From: Glycomyces algeriensis
GTDB lineage: Bacteria > Actinomycetota > Actinomycetes > Mycobacteriales > Micromonosporaceae
Direction of reading: 5' to 3'
NCBI RefSeq assembly: GCF_027622855.1
Contig: NZ_JAPZVR010000006.1
Coordinates: 186,001 to 250,000, forward strand
Length of the DNA stretch: 64,000 nt
Shown piece by piece: positions 26,081 to 34,016 of this stretch. The position numbers were made by a program, and so were the translations under genes. How positions within the stretch are numbered: position 1 is the first letter of the stretch; each line of letters begins with the position of its first letter. Under the pieces are notes generated by a model. That model was not told the DNA's origin, did no database searches, and worked only from the letters and a program-made list of their open reading frames with translations.

Positions 26081-26153
26081 GCCTCCGTAGCTCAGTGGAT
26101 AGAGCACTGGTTTCCGGGACCAGGTGTCGCAGGTTCGAATCCTGCCGGGGGCA
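26081..26153 (+). tRNA. tRNA-Arg, anticodon CCG
   Basis: 73-nt cloverleaf: acceptor GCCTCCG/CGGGGGC (one G-T pair), D arm GCTC...GAGC, anticodon stem CTGGT/ACCAG with loop TTCCGGG giving anticodon CCG (reads CGG), T arm GCAGG/CCTGC with TTCGAAT. CCA is not encoded. It is followed at once by a terminator. Confidence 0.95.
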
Positions 26154-26158
26154 CAGCG

Positions 26159-26197
26159 AAGATCCGCCCGAGTCGAAAGACTCGGGCGGATCTTTTT
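26159..26197 (+). terminator. Rho-independent terminator after tRNA-Arg
   Basis: 16-bp stem (26159-26174 with 26179-26194) around a GAAA tetraloop, followed by a T run. One of the few classical T-tract terminators in the window. Confidence 0.9.
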
Positions 26198-26207
26198 GCG
26201 TGCGGGC

Positions 26208-26525
26208 CTAGGCGGGCTGGGCGGTGCGCTCCGCGGCGAGGAACTCGTCCTTCTTCCAGTGGTGGAAGACGAACGGCGCCAGGGGGACCACCGAGCAGAC
26301 CAGGGCGATCAGGGTCGTGCCGAAGCCCCAGCCGAGGCGGCGGCGGATCAGGAGGGTTCCGAGGACCAGGAGCACGAACAGTGCGCCGTGGAGGGCGCCG
26401 AGAGGCATCACGAGGTCGATCTCCGAGATGCGGCTCAGGAGCGAGCCGAAGACGAGGAGGAGGACGAACGACCACCCCTCGGCCAGCGTCAGCATGCGGT
26501 AGCGGAAGACGGGGTTCGCGAGCAC
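26208..26525 (-). CDS. DUF3817 family membrane protein
   Basis: Small integral membrane protein of 105 aa with three to four spans (about residues 14-32, 40-63 and 69-92). It starts with the family-like FRYRMLTLAEGWSFVLLL block and has the HGALFVLLVLGTLL segment. Function unknown in all relatives I know. GTG 26525 was chosen because AAGGA lies nine bases upstream; GTG 26570 would add 15 polar residues without support. It is convergent with tRNA-Arg across the terminator. Confidence 0.8.
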   Translation of the reverse strand: MLANPVFRYRMLTLAEGWSFVLLLVFGSLLSRISEIDLVMPLGALHGALFVLLVLGTLLIRRRLGWGFGTTLIALVCSVVPLAPFVFHHWKKDEFLAAERTAQPA

Positions 26526-26724
26526 GGCAGGGAGTCCTTTCGACAGCGCAGTCTTTCGACCGCGTTCCACGGGGTGTCACATGGGGTTTCCTGCGGCCGA
26601 CACTAACACCGGGAACCTGAACTGCCGCTGTGGTCTTCAACGGCCTGCCGCAGGTCACGCCCAGGGGAGCGGGGCCCGGCCCGGCCGCGGTACTCGAGGG
26701 CTCCGGCCGATGCCCGCCACGGCA

Positions 26725-26736
26725 TAGGATCGGCCC
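26725..26736 (+). promoter_or_regulatory. Leaderless promoter of lprG (-10 TAGGAT)
   Basis: TAGGAT at 26725-26730 and six bases to ATG 26737, without a ribosome site. Confidence 0.6.
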
Positions 26737-27393
26737 ATGCGATCGATACCCCTCGTGGTCACCGCCGGTCTCGCCCTCGTCGCGGCCGCCGCCTGCTCGG
26801 GCGGCGGGGACCTGCCGCCCGCCGACGAGATGCTCCCCGACGCCGCCACCGCCATGCGCGGCGTCGAGACCGTCCGCTTCGACCTCACCGTCGACGGCGA
26901 GGTCCCCGGTCTCGACATCAAAGCCGCCGACGGGGTGATCACCGCCGACGGCTCCGCGCAGGGCACCGGCACCCTCACGGCCTTCGGCATGGACATCGAA
27001 GCCGAGTACGTGATCATCGGCGAGGACGCCTGGGTCAAGGGCCCCACCGGCGGGTTCCAGCAGATCCCCGTCGGTGACGACATGCTCCCCTACGACCCGA
27101 CCCTGCTGCTGGACCCCGACGCCGGCGTCGCCACGCTCCTGGAGTCGGCCGAATCGGCCGAACCCGAAGACACCGAGGACGTCGAGGGCACCGACACCTA
27201 CCGGTACGCCGTCGAGTTCGACCCCGCCGCGTTCGCCACCCTCATCCCCGCGGAAGGCGACTGGAACACCGCCACCGTCTGGTTCGACCAGGAGACCTCC
27301 CGCGTCCTCAAAGCCGAGTTCTCCCAAGGGGACGCCACGGTGACACTGCTCCTCTCCGACTACGACGAACCGGTCCAGATTGAAGCGCCCTGA
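26737..27393 (+). CDS. lprG: LppX/LprAFG family lipoprotein (LprG-like)
   Basis: Secreted lipid-binding lipoprotein of 218 aa. The signal peptide ends in the lipobox VAAAAC, with lipidation at Cys20, followed by a Gly/Pro spacer. The rest is the beta-rich fold of the family, recognisable by the repeated V-x-F-D-L-T and D-A-W-V-K strands and ASR-like VWFDQETSRVLKAEF near the end. In mycobacteria LprG carries triacylated lipids to the envelope together with the P55 permease. Here the next gene, four bases downstream, is that type of permease, which strengthens the assignment. It is likely transcribed from a leaderless promoter. Confidence 0.82.
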   Translation: MRSIPLVVTAGLALVAAAACSGGGDLPPADEMLPDAATAMRGVETVRFDLTVDGEVPGLDIKAADGVITADGSAQGTGTLTAFGMDIEAEYVIIGEDAWVKGPTGGFQQIPVGDDMLPYDPTLLLDPDAGVATLLESAESAEPEDTEDVEGTDTYRYAVEFDPAAFATLIPAEGDWNTATVWFDQETSRVLKAEFSQGDATVTLLLSDYDEPVQIEAP

Positions 27394-27397
27394 ACCG

Positions 27398-28885
27398 ATG
27401 AGCCGTGAGGCGGGCCGCCGCAGACTCGCCATCAGCGCCGCCGGCGCCGCCGTCCTCATCGGCTCCATCGACGCCTACGTCCTGGTCACCGTGCTCGTCG
27501 ACATGATCGGCGAGTTCGACATCCCCGTCAACCACCTCGAACGCGCCACCCCGCTCGTCACCGGCTACCTCCTCGGCTACACCGCCGGCATGCCCCTCCT
27601 CGGACGCCTCTCCGACCGGCTCGGACGCGCCCCCGTCATCCACGCCTGTCTCGCCGCCTTCGCCATCGGATCGGTCGTCAGCGCGACCGCCACCGACCTC
27701 TGGCCCCTCGTCGCCGGACGCGCCCTCCAAGGCCTCGCCGGCGGCGCGCTCCTGCCCGTCACCATGGCGCTCGCCGCCGACCTCTTCGCCGCCCGCCGCC
27801 GCCCCGCCGTCCTCGGCTGGGTCGGCGCCGCACAGGAACTCGGGGCCGTCATCGGCCCGCTCTTCGGCGCGGGCGTCGCCGCCCTCGTCGGCTGGCGCGG
27901 CATCTTCTGGATCAACGTCCCCCTCGCCGTGCTCGCCGCGCTGGCGATCCACTACGCCCTGCCGAAGGCCGAGCAGCGGCCCAGCGCCGGGCGGGTCGAC
28001 TACCTCGGCGGGCTCCTGCTCGCCATCGCGTTGGGGCTCTTCACCGTCGGGCTCTACAACCCCGACCCCGAGCACGCGGTCCTGCCGTCCTGGGGGCTGC
28101 CCACCGTCCTCGCGGGCGTCGCCGTCCTCATCGCCTTCGGGCTGCAGCAGTGGCGGTCCTCGACGCGGCTCCTCGACCCCGCCGGAGTCTCGTGGCGGCC
28201 GTTCACGGCCGGGCTCGCCGCGAGCCTCGCCGCCGGGGCCGTCCTCATGGTCACCCTCGTCGACGTGCAGCTCCTCGCCCAGACCCTCCGCGGCCTCGAC
28301 GCCGCGGGCGGCGCGCTGCTGCTGCTCTGGTTCCTCATCGGCCTCCCGGCCGGGGCCCTCTTCGGCGGGTTCCTCGCGTCCCGCTTCGGCGAACGGATCC
28401 CCGCGGTGGCCGGCTTCGCCGCCGCGGCGGCCGCCTACTGGTGGATCAGCACTGCGGTTCCCGACATCGAACCGGGCCTCGCGCTCGCCGGGGCGGCGCT
28501 CGGCGCGACCATCGCGCCGCTCTCCTCGGCCGCGCTGCGCACCACCCCCGAGGACAGCCACGGCACGGCGTCCGCGGCGGTCGTCGTCGCCCGCATGATG
28601 GGGATGCTCGTCGGCGTCGCGGCCCTCACCTCGTGGAGCCTCCACCGCTTCCAGGAGGCCACGGCCGACCTCGACACGCCCCTGCCGTTCGGCATTTCTG
28701 AGGCTGAATACCTTGCGGCCCAAGCGGATTACCTCAAGGCTTTCAACGCGGCCCTCGCTGACCAGTACGCCGAGGTCTTCACCGCCGCCGCCTGCATCTG
28801 CGCCGCCGCCGCGCTCGTGTCGCTGGCTATTCCCGGACGTGTGCGAGCCCGCACATCCTCGCTGACAGGACCCGTGTCTGGATAA
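27398..28885 (+). CDS. MFS transporter, 14-span, P55 (Rv1410c)-like
   Basis: Major facilitator of 495 aa from ATG 27398, in the length range of 14-span drug/lipid exporters. The MFS signature GRLSDRLGRAPV lies between spans 2 and 3, and motif C-like AQELGAVIGPLFGAG is present in span 5. Asp31 in span 1 fits proton coupling. A periplasmic or cytosolic helical insert (GISEAEYLAAQADYLKAF) lies near the end. TTG 27380 is a possible earlier start overlapping lprG. With lprG it matches the mycobacterial lprG-P55 operon, exporting lipids or drugs; which lipid cannot be told here. Confidence 0.87.
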   Translation: MSREAGRRRLAISAAGAAVLIGSIDAYVLVTVLVDMIGEFDIPVNHLERATPLVTGYLLGYTAGMPLLGRLSDRLGRAPVIHACLAAFAIGSVVSATATDLWPLVAGRALQGLAGGALLPVTMALAADLFAARRRPAVLGWVGAAQELGAVIGPLFGAGVAALVGWRGIFWINVPLAVLAALAIHYALPKAEQRPSAGRVDYLGGLLLAIALGLFTVGLYNPDPEHAVLPSWGLPTVLAGVAVLIAFGLQQWRSSTRLLDPAGVSWRPFTAGLAASLAAGAVLMVTLVDVQLLAQTLRGLDAAGGALLLLWFLIGLPAGALFGGFLASRFGERIPAVAGFAAAAAAYWWISTAVPDIEPGLALAGAALGATIAPLSSAALRTTPEDSHGTASAAVVVARMMGMLVGVAALTSWSLHRFQEATADLDTPLPFGISEAEYLAAQADYLKAFNAALADQYAEVFTAAACICAAAALVSLAIPGRVRARTSSLTGPVSG

Positions 28886-28895
28886 GGTTGGCCGC
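28883..28895 (+). promoter_or_regulatory. Possible internal leaderless promoter (TAAGGT)
   Basis: TAAGGT at 28883-28888 overlaps the MFS stop codon and ends seven bases before ATG 28896. It could uncouple the small GNAT from the lprG operon. Confidence 0.4.
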
Positions 28896-29186
28896 ATGGC
28901 GGATCTTTCTGTGGTCGAGAATGTCGACGAGCACCGGTACGAGCTGCGCGACGACGCCGGGACCGTGCTCGGCTACCTCGAATACCTCCCGCGCGAGGAC
29001 TTCTTCGTGCTGCCCCACACCGAGGTCGACCGCTCGCTCCGCGGGCAGGGCTGGGGCGACCGGCTCGTGCGCCACGCCCTCGACGACCTGCGCGCCAAGG
29101 GCACCAAGGCCTACCCGACCTGCCCGTTCGTGGACCGCTGGATCCAGCGCCACGACGAGTACGAAGACCTCCGCTACCAGCCTTAG
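28896..29186 (+). CDS. Small GNAT-like acetyltransferase (YjdJ/COG2388 type)
   Basis: 96-aa protein of the minimal GNAT group. It has a beta-sheet start (YELRDDAGTVLGYLEYL), the shortened CoA loop VDRSLRGQGWGDRLVRHALDDLR, and the conserved end YPTCPFVDRWIQRH. The Cys in TCPFV is conserved in this group. Substrate unknown. It follows the MFS gene by ten bases and may belong to the same operon, although a -10-like hexamer directly upstream of its ATG suggests its own leaderless transcript. Confidence 0.85.
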   Translation: MADLSVVENVDEHRYELRDDAGTVLGYLEYLPREDFFVLPHTEVDRSLRGQGWGDRLVRHALDDLRAKGTKAYPTCPFVDRWIQRHDEYEDLRYQP

Positions 29187-29241
29187 GGCCAGGCCCTAGA
29201 CGGCACTGCCGCGGACTGTTCACCTCCGCTTCAACTACGGG

Positions 29242-29268
29242 TTCATCCACAGTTCACTTGTGGATGAA
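29242..29268. promoter_or_regulatory. Palindrome of two DnaA-box-like sequences
   Basis: Perfect 10-bp inverted repeat TTCATCCACA / TGTGGATGAA with a 7-base spacer. Each arm contains TCATCCACA, one base from the DnaA box TTATCCACA. It may be a terminator of the upstream gene, an operator, or a DnaA-binding site. Confidence 0.55.
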
Positions 29269-29341
29269 GCATCTTCAATATGCGTCTCCCGGTTGCCGAG
29301 CCCCGGCCCTCGTCCCGCCTCCGCGCGAACGGGGGCCGCTG

Positions 29342-29848
29342 ATGCTGTCCGCGCTCATCCTCCTGCGCCACGTCGCCCTCCCCGCAGCCGAACCGGCCCC
29401 CCTCACCGACGCCGAGTCCCGCCGCGCCTGGGCCCTCGCCGACTTCCTGCAGCTCTACAACCCCACCGCACTCCTCAGCGGCCCCGCCCGCGCCTGCACC
29501 GACACCCTCGCCCCCCTCGCCAGCCGCCTCGACCTCCGCGTCACCGCGACCGACGACCTCAGCGCCGCCGCCCCCAAGCTCCCCGGCGCCCCCCACACCG
29601 CGGTCTGGCTGGCCGCCAAGGCACTGCGCACCCTCCCCGACCCCCGCCGCACCACCGTCGTCTGCGCCGAAGGCATCGTCCTCGCCGCCCTCCTCGTCGC
29701 CGTCGCCGCCTGCGACGGCCACGACCTCGCCGGCCACGACCTCACCCTCCCGCTCGACGGCCCCGACACCGCCCCGCCCGGCACCGGCTGGGTCCTCCAC
29801 CGCGACGACGGCCGCCTCGTCGACGTCAAACCCCTCGCCGCCCGATAG
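29342..29848 (+). CDS. Degenerate histidine-phosphatase-like protein
   Basis: 168 aa. The layout follows the phosphoglycerate mutase/histidine phosphatase fold: a first strand with LILLRHVAL (RHG expected, Gly replaced), LLSGPARACTDTLAPLA (where S-x-x-R-R/C-x-x-T-A is expected), and a late strand VVCAEGIVLAALL (where SHGG is expected). The first Arg-His survives but the second catalytic His is Glu, so it is probably inactive or altered. ATG 29342 is used because it begins this fold; an in-frame ATG further upstream would add 28 residues across the palindrome. Role unknown. Confidence 0.55.
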   Translation: MLSALILLRHVALPAAEPAPLTDAESRRAWALADFLQLYNPTALLSGPARACTDTLAPLASRLDLRVTATDDLSAAAPKLPGAPHTAVWLAAKALRTLPDPRRTTVVCAEGIVLAALLVAVAACDGHDLAGHDLTLPLDGPDTAPPGTGWVLHRDDGRLVDVKPLAAR

Positions 29849-29940
29849 CGCCGTAAATCAATTGCTCCCGCAGGTCAGGAGACAGTAGGCTCGACCGTTC
29901 GTCTGCTTCAATCCTGTACAAATCCACCGGGAGACAAGCC

Positions 29941-31962
29941 GTGTCCGAAAGCGAACTCCAAGCCGAACTCGAACACCACGAACACGCCCGCGCCCAAATG
30001 GCCGCCATGCGCGACCTCACCGAAGGCATCCACCGCATCTACTCCGGCGACTTCAACGAGTCCACCAAGAACCTCGGCCTCGGCGACGTCCGCTCCGACC
30101 ACCTCTTCGGCTGGGCCATGGCCAACTACACCGTGCCCCGCCTCGCCGACCTCACCGACCGCGACATCGCCCTCTTCTTCGGCCGCATCTGGATGGACGA
30201 CGGCGAGGACTTCCACATCGGCCGCCGCCACATCCGCGACGAGCACGGCGACCCCACCGTCCTCGACTGGCGCGCCCCGCTCTCCGAGCAGTACTACCGC
30301 GCCTCCGCCCACCACCGCCAGGACGTCGCCAAACGCCGCCGCTTCGGCTTCCAAGGCGCCCGCATCACCGGCTTCGAGGACGAGAACCTCCTCCTCGGCG
30401 AAGAAGTCGCCTCCGACATCCTCACCGAGGAGATCGAACGCCCCCGCACCGGCCCGATGCGCGACATCGTCGCCACCATCCAGCCCGAGCAGGACGAGCT
30501 CATCCGCCGCGAAGCCGCCGTCAACCTCTGCGTCCAAGGCGCCCCCGGCACCGGCAAGACCGCCGTCGGCCTCCACCGCGCCGCCTGGCTCCTCTACAAC
30601 TACACCGAGAAGCTCGACAAGGCAGGCGTCCTCGTCGTCGGCCCCAACGAAGGCTTCCTCTCCTACATCTCCGGCGTCCTCCCCACCCTCGGCGAATCCT
30701 CCGTCTGGCAGGTCACCGTCCAGCAGCTCACCGGCGCCCACACCGCCCTCGCCGCCGACACCCACGAAGCCGCGCTCGTCAAGCACGACGCCCGCATGGC
30801 CCTCGTCTGCGAACGCGCCGTCTGGGGCCGCGTCGGCACCGCAGTCGACGGCGGCGTCACCCCCGACGACGGCCTCCTCATCGCCGACGGCGGCTGGCGC
30901 TGGCGGCTCGGCCAGCGCTACCTGGACGAGGCGATCAGCAACGCCCGCAAGCACACCCGCACGTACTCGGCTGGGCGCGCGGCCGTGGAGGACGCGATCG
31001 TGCAGGGCGCCCGCCGCCAGGCCGAGATCCGCTCCGGCCACTCCCCGGACGGCAAATGGGCGACGAAACTCAAGCGCACCGACTCGGTGCGGGCGTTCAT
31101 GGAGGCGGTGTGGCCGAAGCTCAACACCAAGACCGTGATGAAGCAGCTCTACGGCGACGCGGCCTTCCGCGCCGACGCCACCCGCGGCATCCTCACCGAG
31201 GACGAGGCGGCCCTCCTCGCCGGGAAGCCCGCGAAGCCGACCCCGGGCGACCTGCTCATCTTCGACGAGATCGAGTCGCACCTGAAGATCCGGGAGCCCT
31301 CGGAGTCCTTCGGCCACATCGTGATCGACGAGGCTCAGGACCTCTCGCCGATGCAGTGCCGGGTGATCGCCCGCCGCTCCGGCAAGGGCTCGGTCACCGT
31401 GCTCGGCGACCTCGCCCAGGGCACCACCCCCTGGGCCGCCTCGTCCTGGCACGACCAGATGCGCCACCTCGGCAAGGAGCAGGTCGAGCACACGGAGCTG
31501 ACGACCGGCTTCCGCGTCCCGGCGGTGATCATCGCGCTCGCCAACCGGGTCCTGCCGCACCTCGGGGTGGACGTCGCTCCCGCCCGCTCGATCCGCTCCG
31601 ACGGCTCGCTCGACACGGTGGCGACCGCCGACCTCGAAGCGGGCGTGCGGGACGCGGTCGAAAGGGCCCTCGCGGAGGAGGGCCTGGTCGGCGTCATCGC
31701 CGCCGATGAGCGCGCCGCCGCACTGCGGCCCCTGCTGGAGGGCACCGAGCGGGTCGAGCTCGTCGCCGCGAGCCTCGCGAAGGGCCTCGAGTACGACCAC
31801 GTCGTGGTGGTCGAACCGGCCGAGATCATCGAGGCACCTGCGACGGGTGGGGCCACGATCGAGGGCGTCGGCCTGCGGCACCTCTATGTCGCATTGACTC
31901 GGGCCGTCTCGCGGCTCACCGTCGTCCACTCGCGAGCGCTGCCGCCCGAGATGGAGGCGTGA
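29941..31962 (+). CDS. HelD/HelR-type RNA polymerase-associated helicase
   Basis: UvrD-like superfamily 1 ATPase of 673 aa. An N-terminal coiled-coil arm (about residues 1-70) precedes Walker A QGAPGTGKTAV (Lys206). Later motifs are HIVIDEAQDLSPMQ (motif II), VLGDLAQGTTPWA (III), TGFRVP (IV), ASLAKGLEYDHVVVV (V) and LYVALTRA (VI). HelD proteins rescue stalled RNA polymerase; the HelR branch in actinobacteria also displaces rifamycins. I saw no rifamycin-associated element upstream, so resistance is uncertain. GTG 29941 has GGGAG seven bases upstream. Confidence 0.88.
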   Translation: MSESELQAELEHHEHARAQMAAMRDLTEGIHRIYSGDFNESTKNLGLGDVRSDHLFGWAMANYTVPRLADLTDRDIALFFGRIWMDDGEDFHIGRRHIRDEHGDPTVLDWRAPLSEQYYRASAHHRQDVAKRRRFGFQGARITGFEDENLLLGEEVASDILTEEIERPRTGPMRDIVATIQPEQDELIRREAAVNLCVQGAPGTGKTAVGLHRAAWLLYNYTEKLDKAGVLVVGPNEGFLSYISGVLPTLGESSVWQVTVQQLTGAHTALAADTHEAALVKHDARMALVCERAVWGRVGTAVDGGVTPDDGLLIADGGWRWRLGQRYLDEAISNARKHTRTYSAGRAAVEDAIVQGARRQAEIRSGHSPDGKWATKLKRTDSVRAFMEAVWPKLNTKTVMKQLYGDAAFRADATRGILTEDEAALLAGKPAKPTPGDLLIFDEIESHLKIREPSESFGHIVIDEAQDLSPMQCRVIARRSGKGSVTVLGDLAQGTTPWAASSWHDQMRHLGKEQVEHTELTTGFRVPAVIIALANRVLPHLGVDVAPARSIRSDGSLDTVATADLEAGVRDAVERALAEEGLVGVIAADERAAALRPLLEGTERVELVAASLAKGLEYDHVVVVEPAEIIEAPATGGATIEGVGLRHLYVALTRAVSRLTVVHSRALPPEMEA

Positions 31963-32086
31963 GGCTCCGCCACCTCAGGTTGTTTGTCCGAAACTTCCCG
32001 AAACCGGCCCTTCCAGGTGTAACGATGATCCAATTGCGGGCTTTTTGCAGCCCACAGTGGATCCACACACACGGGGGAGTGGTCAT
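31963..32086. promoter_or_regulatory. Promoter region of the first binding-protein gene
   Basis: Contains the 11-mer TTGTCCGAAAC at 31984-31994 that recurs upstream of the fourth binding-protein gene, and a weak hairpin GGGCT...AGCCC near 32038-32053 with T-rich loop that may end the helicase mRNA. Confidence 0.45.
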
Positions 32087-33775
32087 ATGCGACCTGCACA
32101 AGCGAGGGCCAGCGCCCTCGCCGGAGCGGCGGTGCTCGCCGCCGCGGCGCTCGGCGCCTGCGGCGGCGGCAGCGATTCGGGAGGCGGCGACACCGACGTG
32201 ACCTGGGCGGTCAGCTCGGGCTGGGAGTCGTGGAACGAGAACACGGCCGACGGCAACACCTCATACCTGCACCAGGCCCTGTCTCCGGGGACGACGGCGC
32301 TCGGCGACTTCGACCAGGACGCCCAGTGGGTGTTCAACGACGCGCTCCTCGCGAAGGCCCCGGAGCTCACCTCCGAGTCGCCGATGACGGTGGCGTACAC
32401 GCTCAACGAGAACGCCCAGTGGTCCGACGGCGACCCCTTCGACGTGGACGACTTCATCTACATCTGGCACCAGATGTCAGGCAAGGCCGAGCACTGCGAC
32501 CAGACCCAGTGCCTCCCCGCCTCCACCGACTGGGGCGCGAACGTCGCCTCGATCGAGCAGGAGGGCGACGTCGTCACCATGACCTATGTGGACGGCTACC
32601 TGGACCCCGAGTGGCAGTACTTCCAGACGCCGATGTACCCGGCCCACATCGCCGAGGCCAACGGCTTCCCGGACTGGGCCACCGACCCGGCCCAGATGGG
32701 CGGCAGCGCCACCTGGTTCACCCAGAACGCGCCGACCTGGTCGACCGGGCCGTACAAGCCGGTCGACGCGTCCCCGGGCGAGTTCGTCGCGTTCGAGCCG
32801 AACGAGAACTACCAGGGCTCGACCAAGCCGGGCCTGGACAAGCTGACGATGAAGGTCGTCGAGGGCACCGAGGCGATCATCACCGAGCTGCGGCAGGGCT
32901 CGATCGACGGCGCGTGGCCCTCGGAGTTCAGCCAGGAGGAGCTCGACAAGGTCGCCGACGACGAGGCGGTGACCACCGAGGTCTACGAGGGCTCGATCTG
33001 GCTCCACATCGACACGAACATGAACAACACGTTTCTGGCCGACCAGGCGCTGCGCCAGGCGGTGTTCACGGCGATCGACAACAAGGACATCATCGCGAAG
33101 GCCTACCCGGACACCGAGGTGGAGCCCCGGCTGAACCACTTCTTCAACCAGCAGTCGGAGTTCTTCGTGGACGCGCTCGGCGCGACCGACCCGTTGCAGG
33201 GCAGTGGCGACGAGGCCGCGGCCAATGAGGCGCTGGAGGCCGCGGGCTACACCACCGGCGACACGCTGATGACACCCGAGGGCGAGCCGGTCACGCTGAA
33301 CTTCCGGTACGGCGAGGGCGATGCGACCCGCACGCTGGCCGGTGAGCTCGTGCAGTCCTATCTGGCGGAGATCGGCATCGACGTGAAGCTGGAGGCGATC
33401 CCCGACGGGCAGCTCGGCACGGTGCTCTCCGAGGGCGACTTCGACCTGGTCATCTTCGGCTGGTCGGGCACGCCCGCGTTCACGACCGCGCCGCAGCAGT
33501 ACTTCGGTTCGGACTCGTCGTCGAACTTCGGCCAGTTCCGGCTCGACGGCCTGGACGAGGCGATCGCGAAGGTGCGCTCGACCACTGACATCGCCGAGGC
33601 CGCGCAGTTCGCGAACGACGTCGAGGCGATGGTCGTGCCGCAGGCGTTCACGCTGCCGGTCTTCGACGAGCCGCAGTCGACCGTGTACCTCAACGGGGCC
33701 CTCGCCGGGATCGTCGCCAACGGCAACAGCCAGGCGGGCCCGATGTGGAACATCCAGGAGTGGAAGCCCGCGTAG
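32087..33775 (+). CDS. ABC peptide-type substrate-binding lipoprotein 1 (SBP family 5)
   Basis: Extracytoplasmic solute receptor of 562 aa. A Sec signal peptide ends in the lipobox LGAC, then a Gly/Ser-rich linker. Family-5 features are VAYTLNENAQWSDGDPFDVDD, the WSTGPYKP segment, LRQAVFTAID and NFRYGEGDATR. A disulfide-type loop (HCDQTQC) is present, absent from proteins 2 and 3 of this locus. ATG 32087 has GGGGGAG seven bases upstream. It is the first of four paralogues preceding a single permease set. The ligand is probably a peptide or similar, not determinable here. Confidence 0.9.
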   Translation: MRPAQARASALAGAAVLAAAALGACGGGSDSGGGDTDVTWAVSSGWESWNENTADGNTSYLHQALSPGTTALGDFDQDAQWVFNDALLAKAPELTSESPMTVAYTLNENAQWSDGDPFDVDDFIYIWHQMSGKAEHCDQTQCLPASTDWGANVASIEQEGDVVTMTYVDGYLDPEWQYFQTPMYPAHIAEANGFPDWATDPAQMGGSATWFTQNAPTWSTGPYKPVDASPGEFVAFEPNENYQGSTKPGLDKLTMKVVEGTEAIITELRQGSIDGAWPSEFSQEELDKVADDEAVTTEVYEGSIWLHIDTNMNNTFLADQALRQAVFTAIDNKDIIAKAYPDTEVEPRLNHFFNQQSEFFVDALGATDPLQGSGDEAAANEALEAAGYTTGDTLMTPEGEPVTLNFRYGEGDATRTLAGELVQSYLAEIGIDVKLEAIPDGQLGTVLSEGDFDLVIFGWSGTPAFTTAPQQYFGSDSSSNFGQFRLDGLDEAIAKVRSTTDIAEAAQFANDVEAMVVPQAFTLPVFDEPQSTVYLNGALAGIVANGNSQAGPMWNIQEWKPA

Positions 33776-33791
33776 CGCGCGGATGCGAGTG

Positions 33792-33819
33792 CGGGGGCGG
33801 CCTGAACGGGCCGCCCCCG
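33792..33819 (+). terminator. Terminator after binding protein 1
   Basis: Stem CGGGGGCGGCC / GGCCGCCCCCG around TGAACG-type loop, 16 bases past the stop. It implies separate transcripts for genes 1 and 2. Confidence 0.8.
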
Positions 33820-34016
33820 TCGCGTATCGGGGAGGTAACAATGCTCAGGCAACTTCGTACCGATGCGTGGCCTTCGCCCGTGATACATGGCACTGTGGCA
33901 CCCAGCACTGCCGAGCGGCCGCCTGGCCCCTCCGCGACCCCCGTGACGGCGACGAAGCCCCCAGCGGCGCATCAGGCGAACCCCCTCGGCCGGACACCCT
34001 ATGGAGGAGAACACTC

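Noticed and set aside
29849-29940. Rifamycin-associated element before the HelD/HelR gene
   Set aside because: No matching inverted repeat in the short upstream region.
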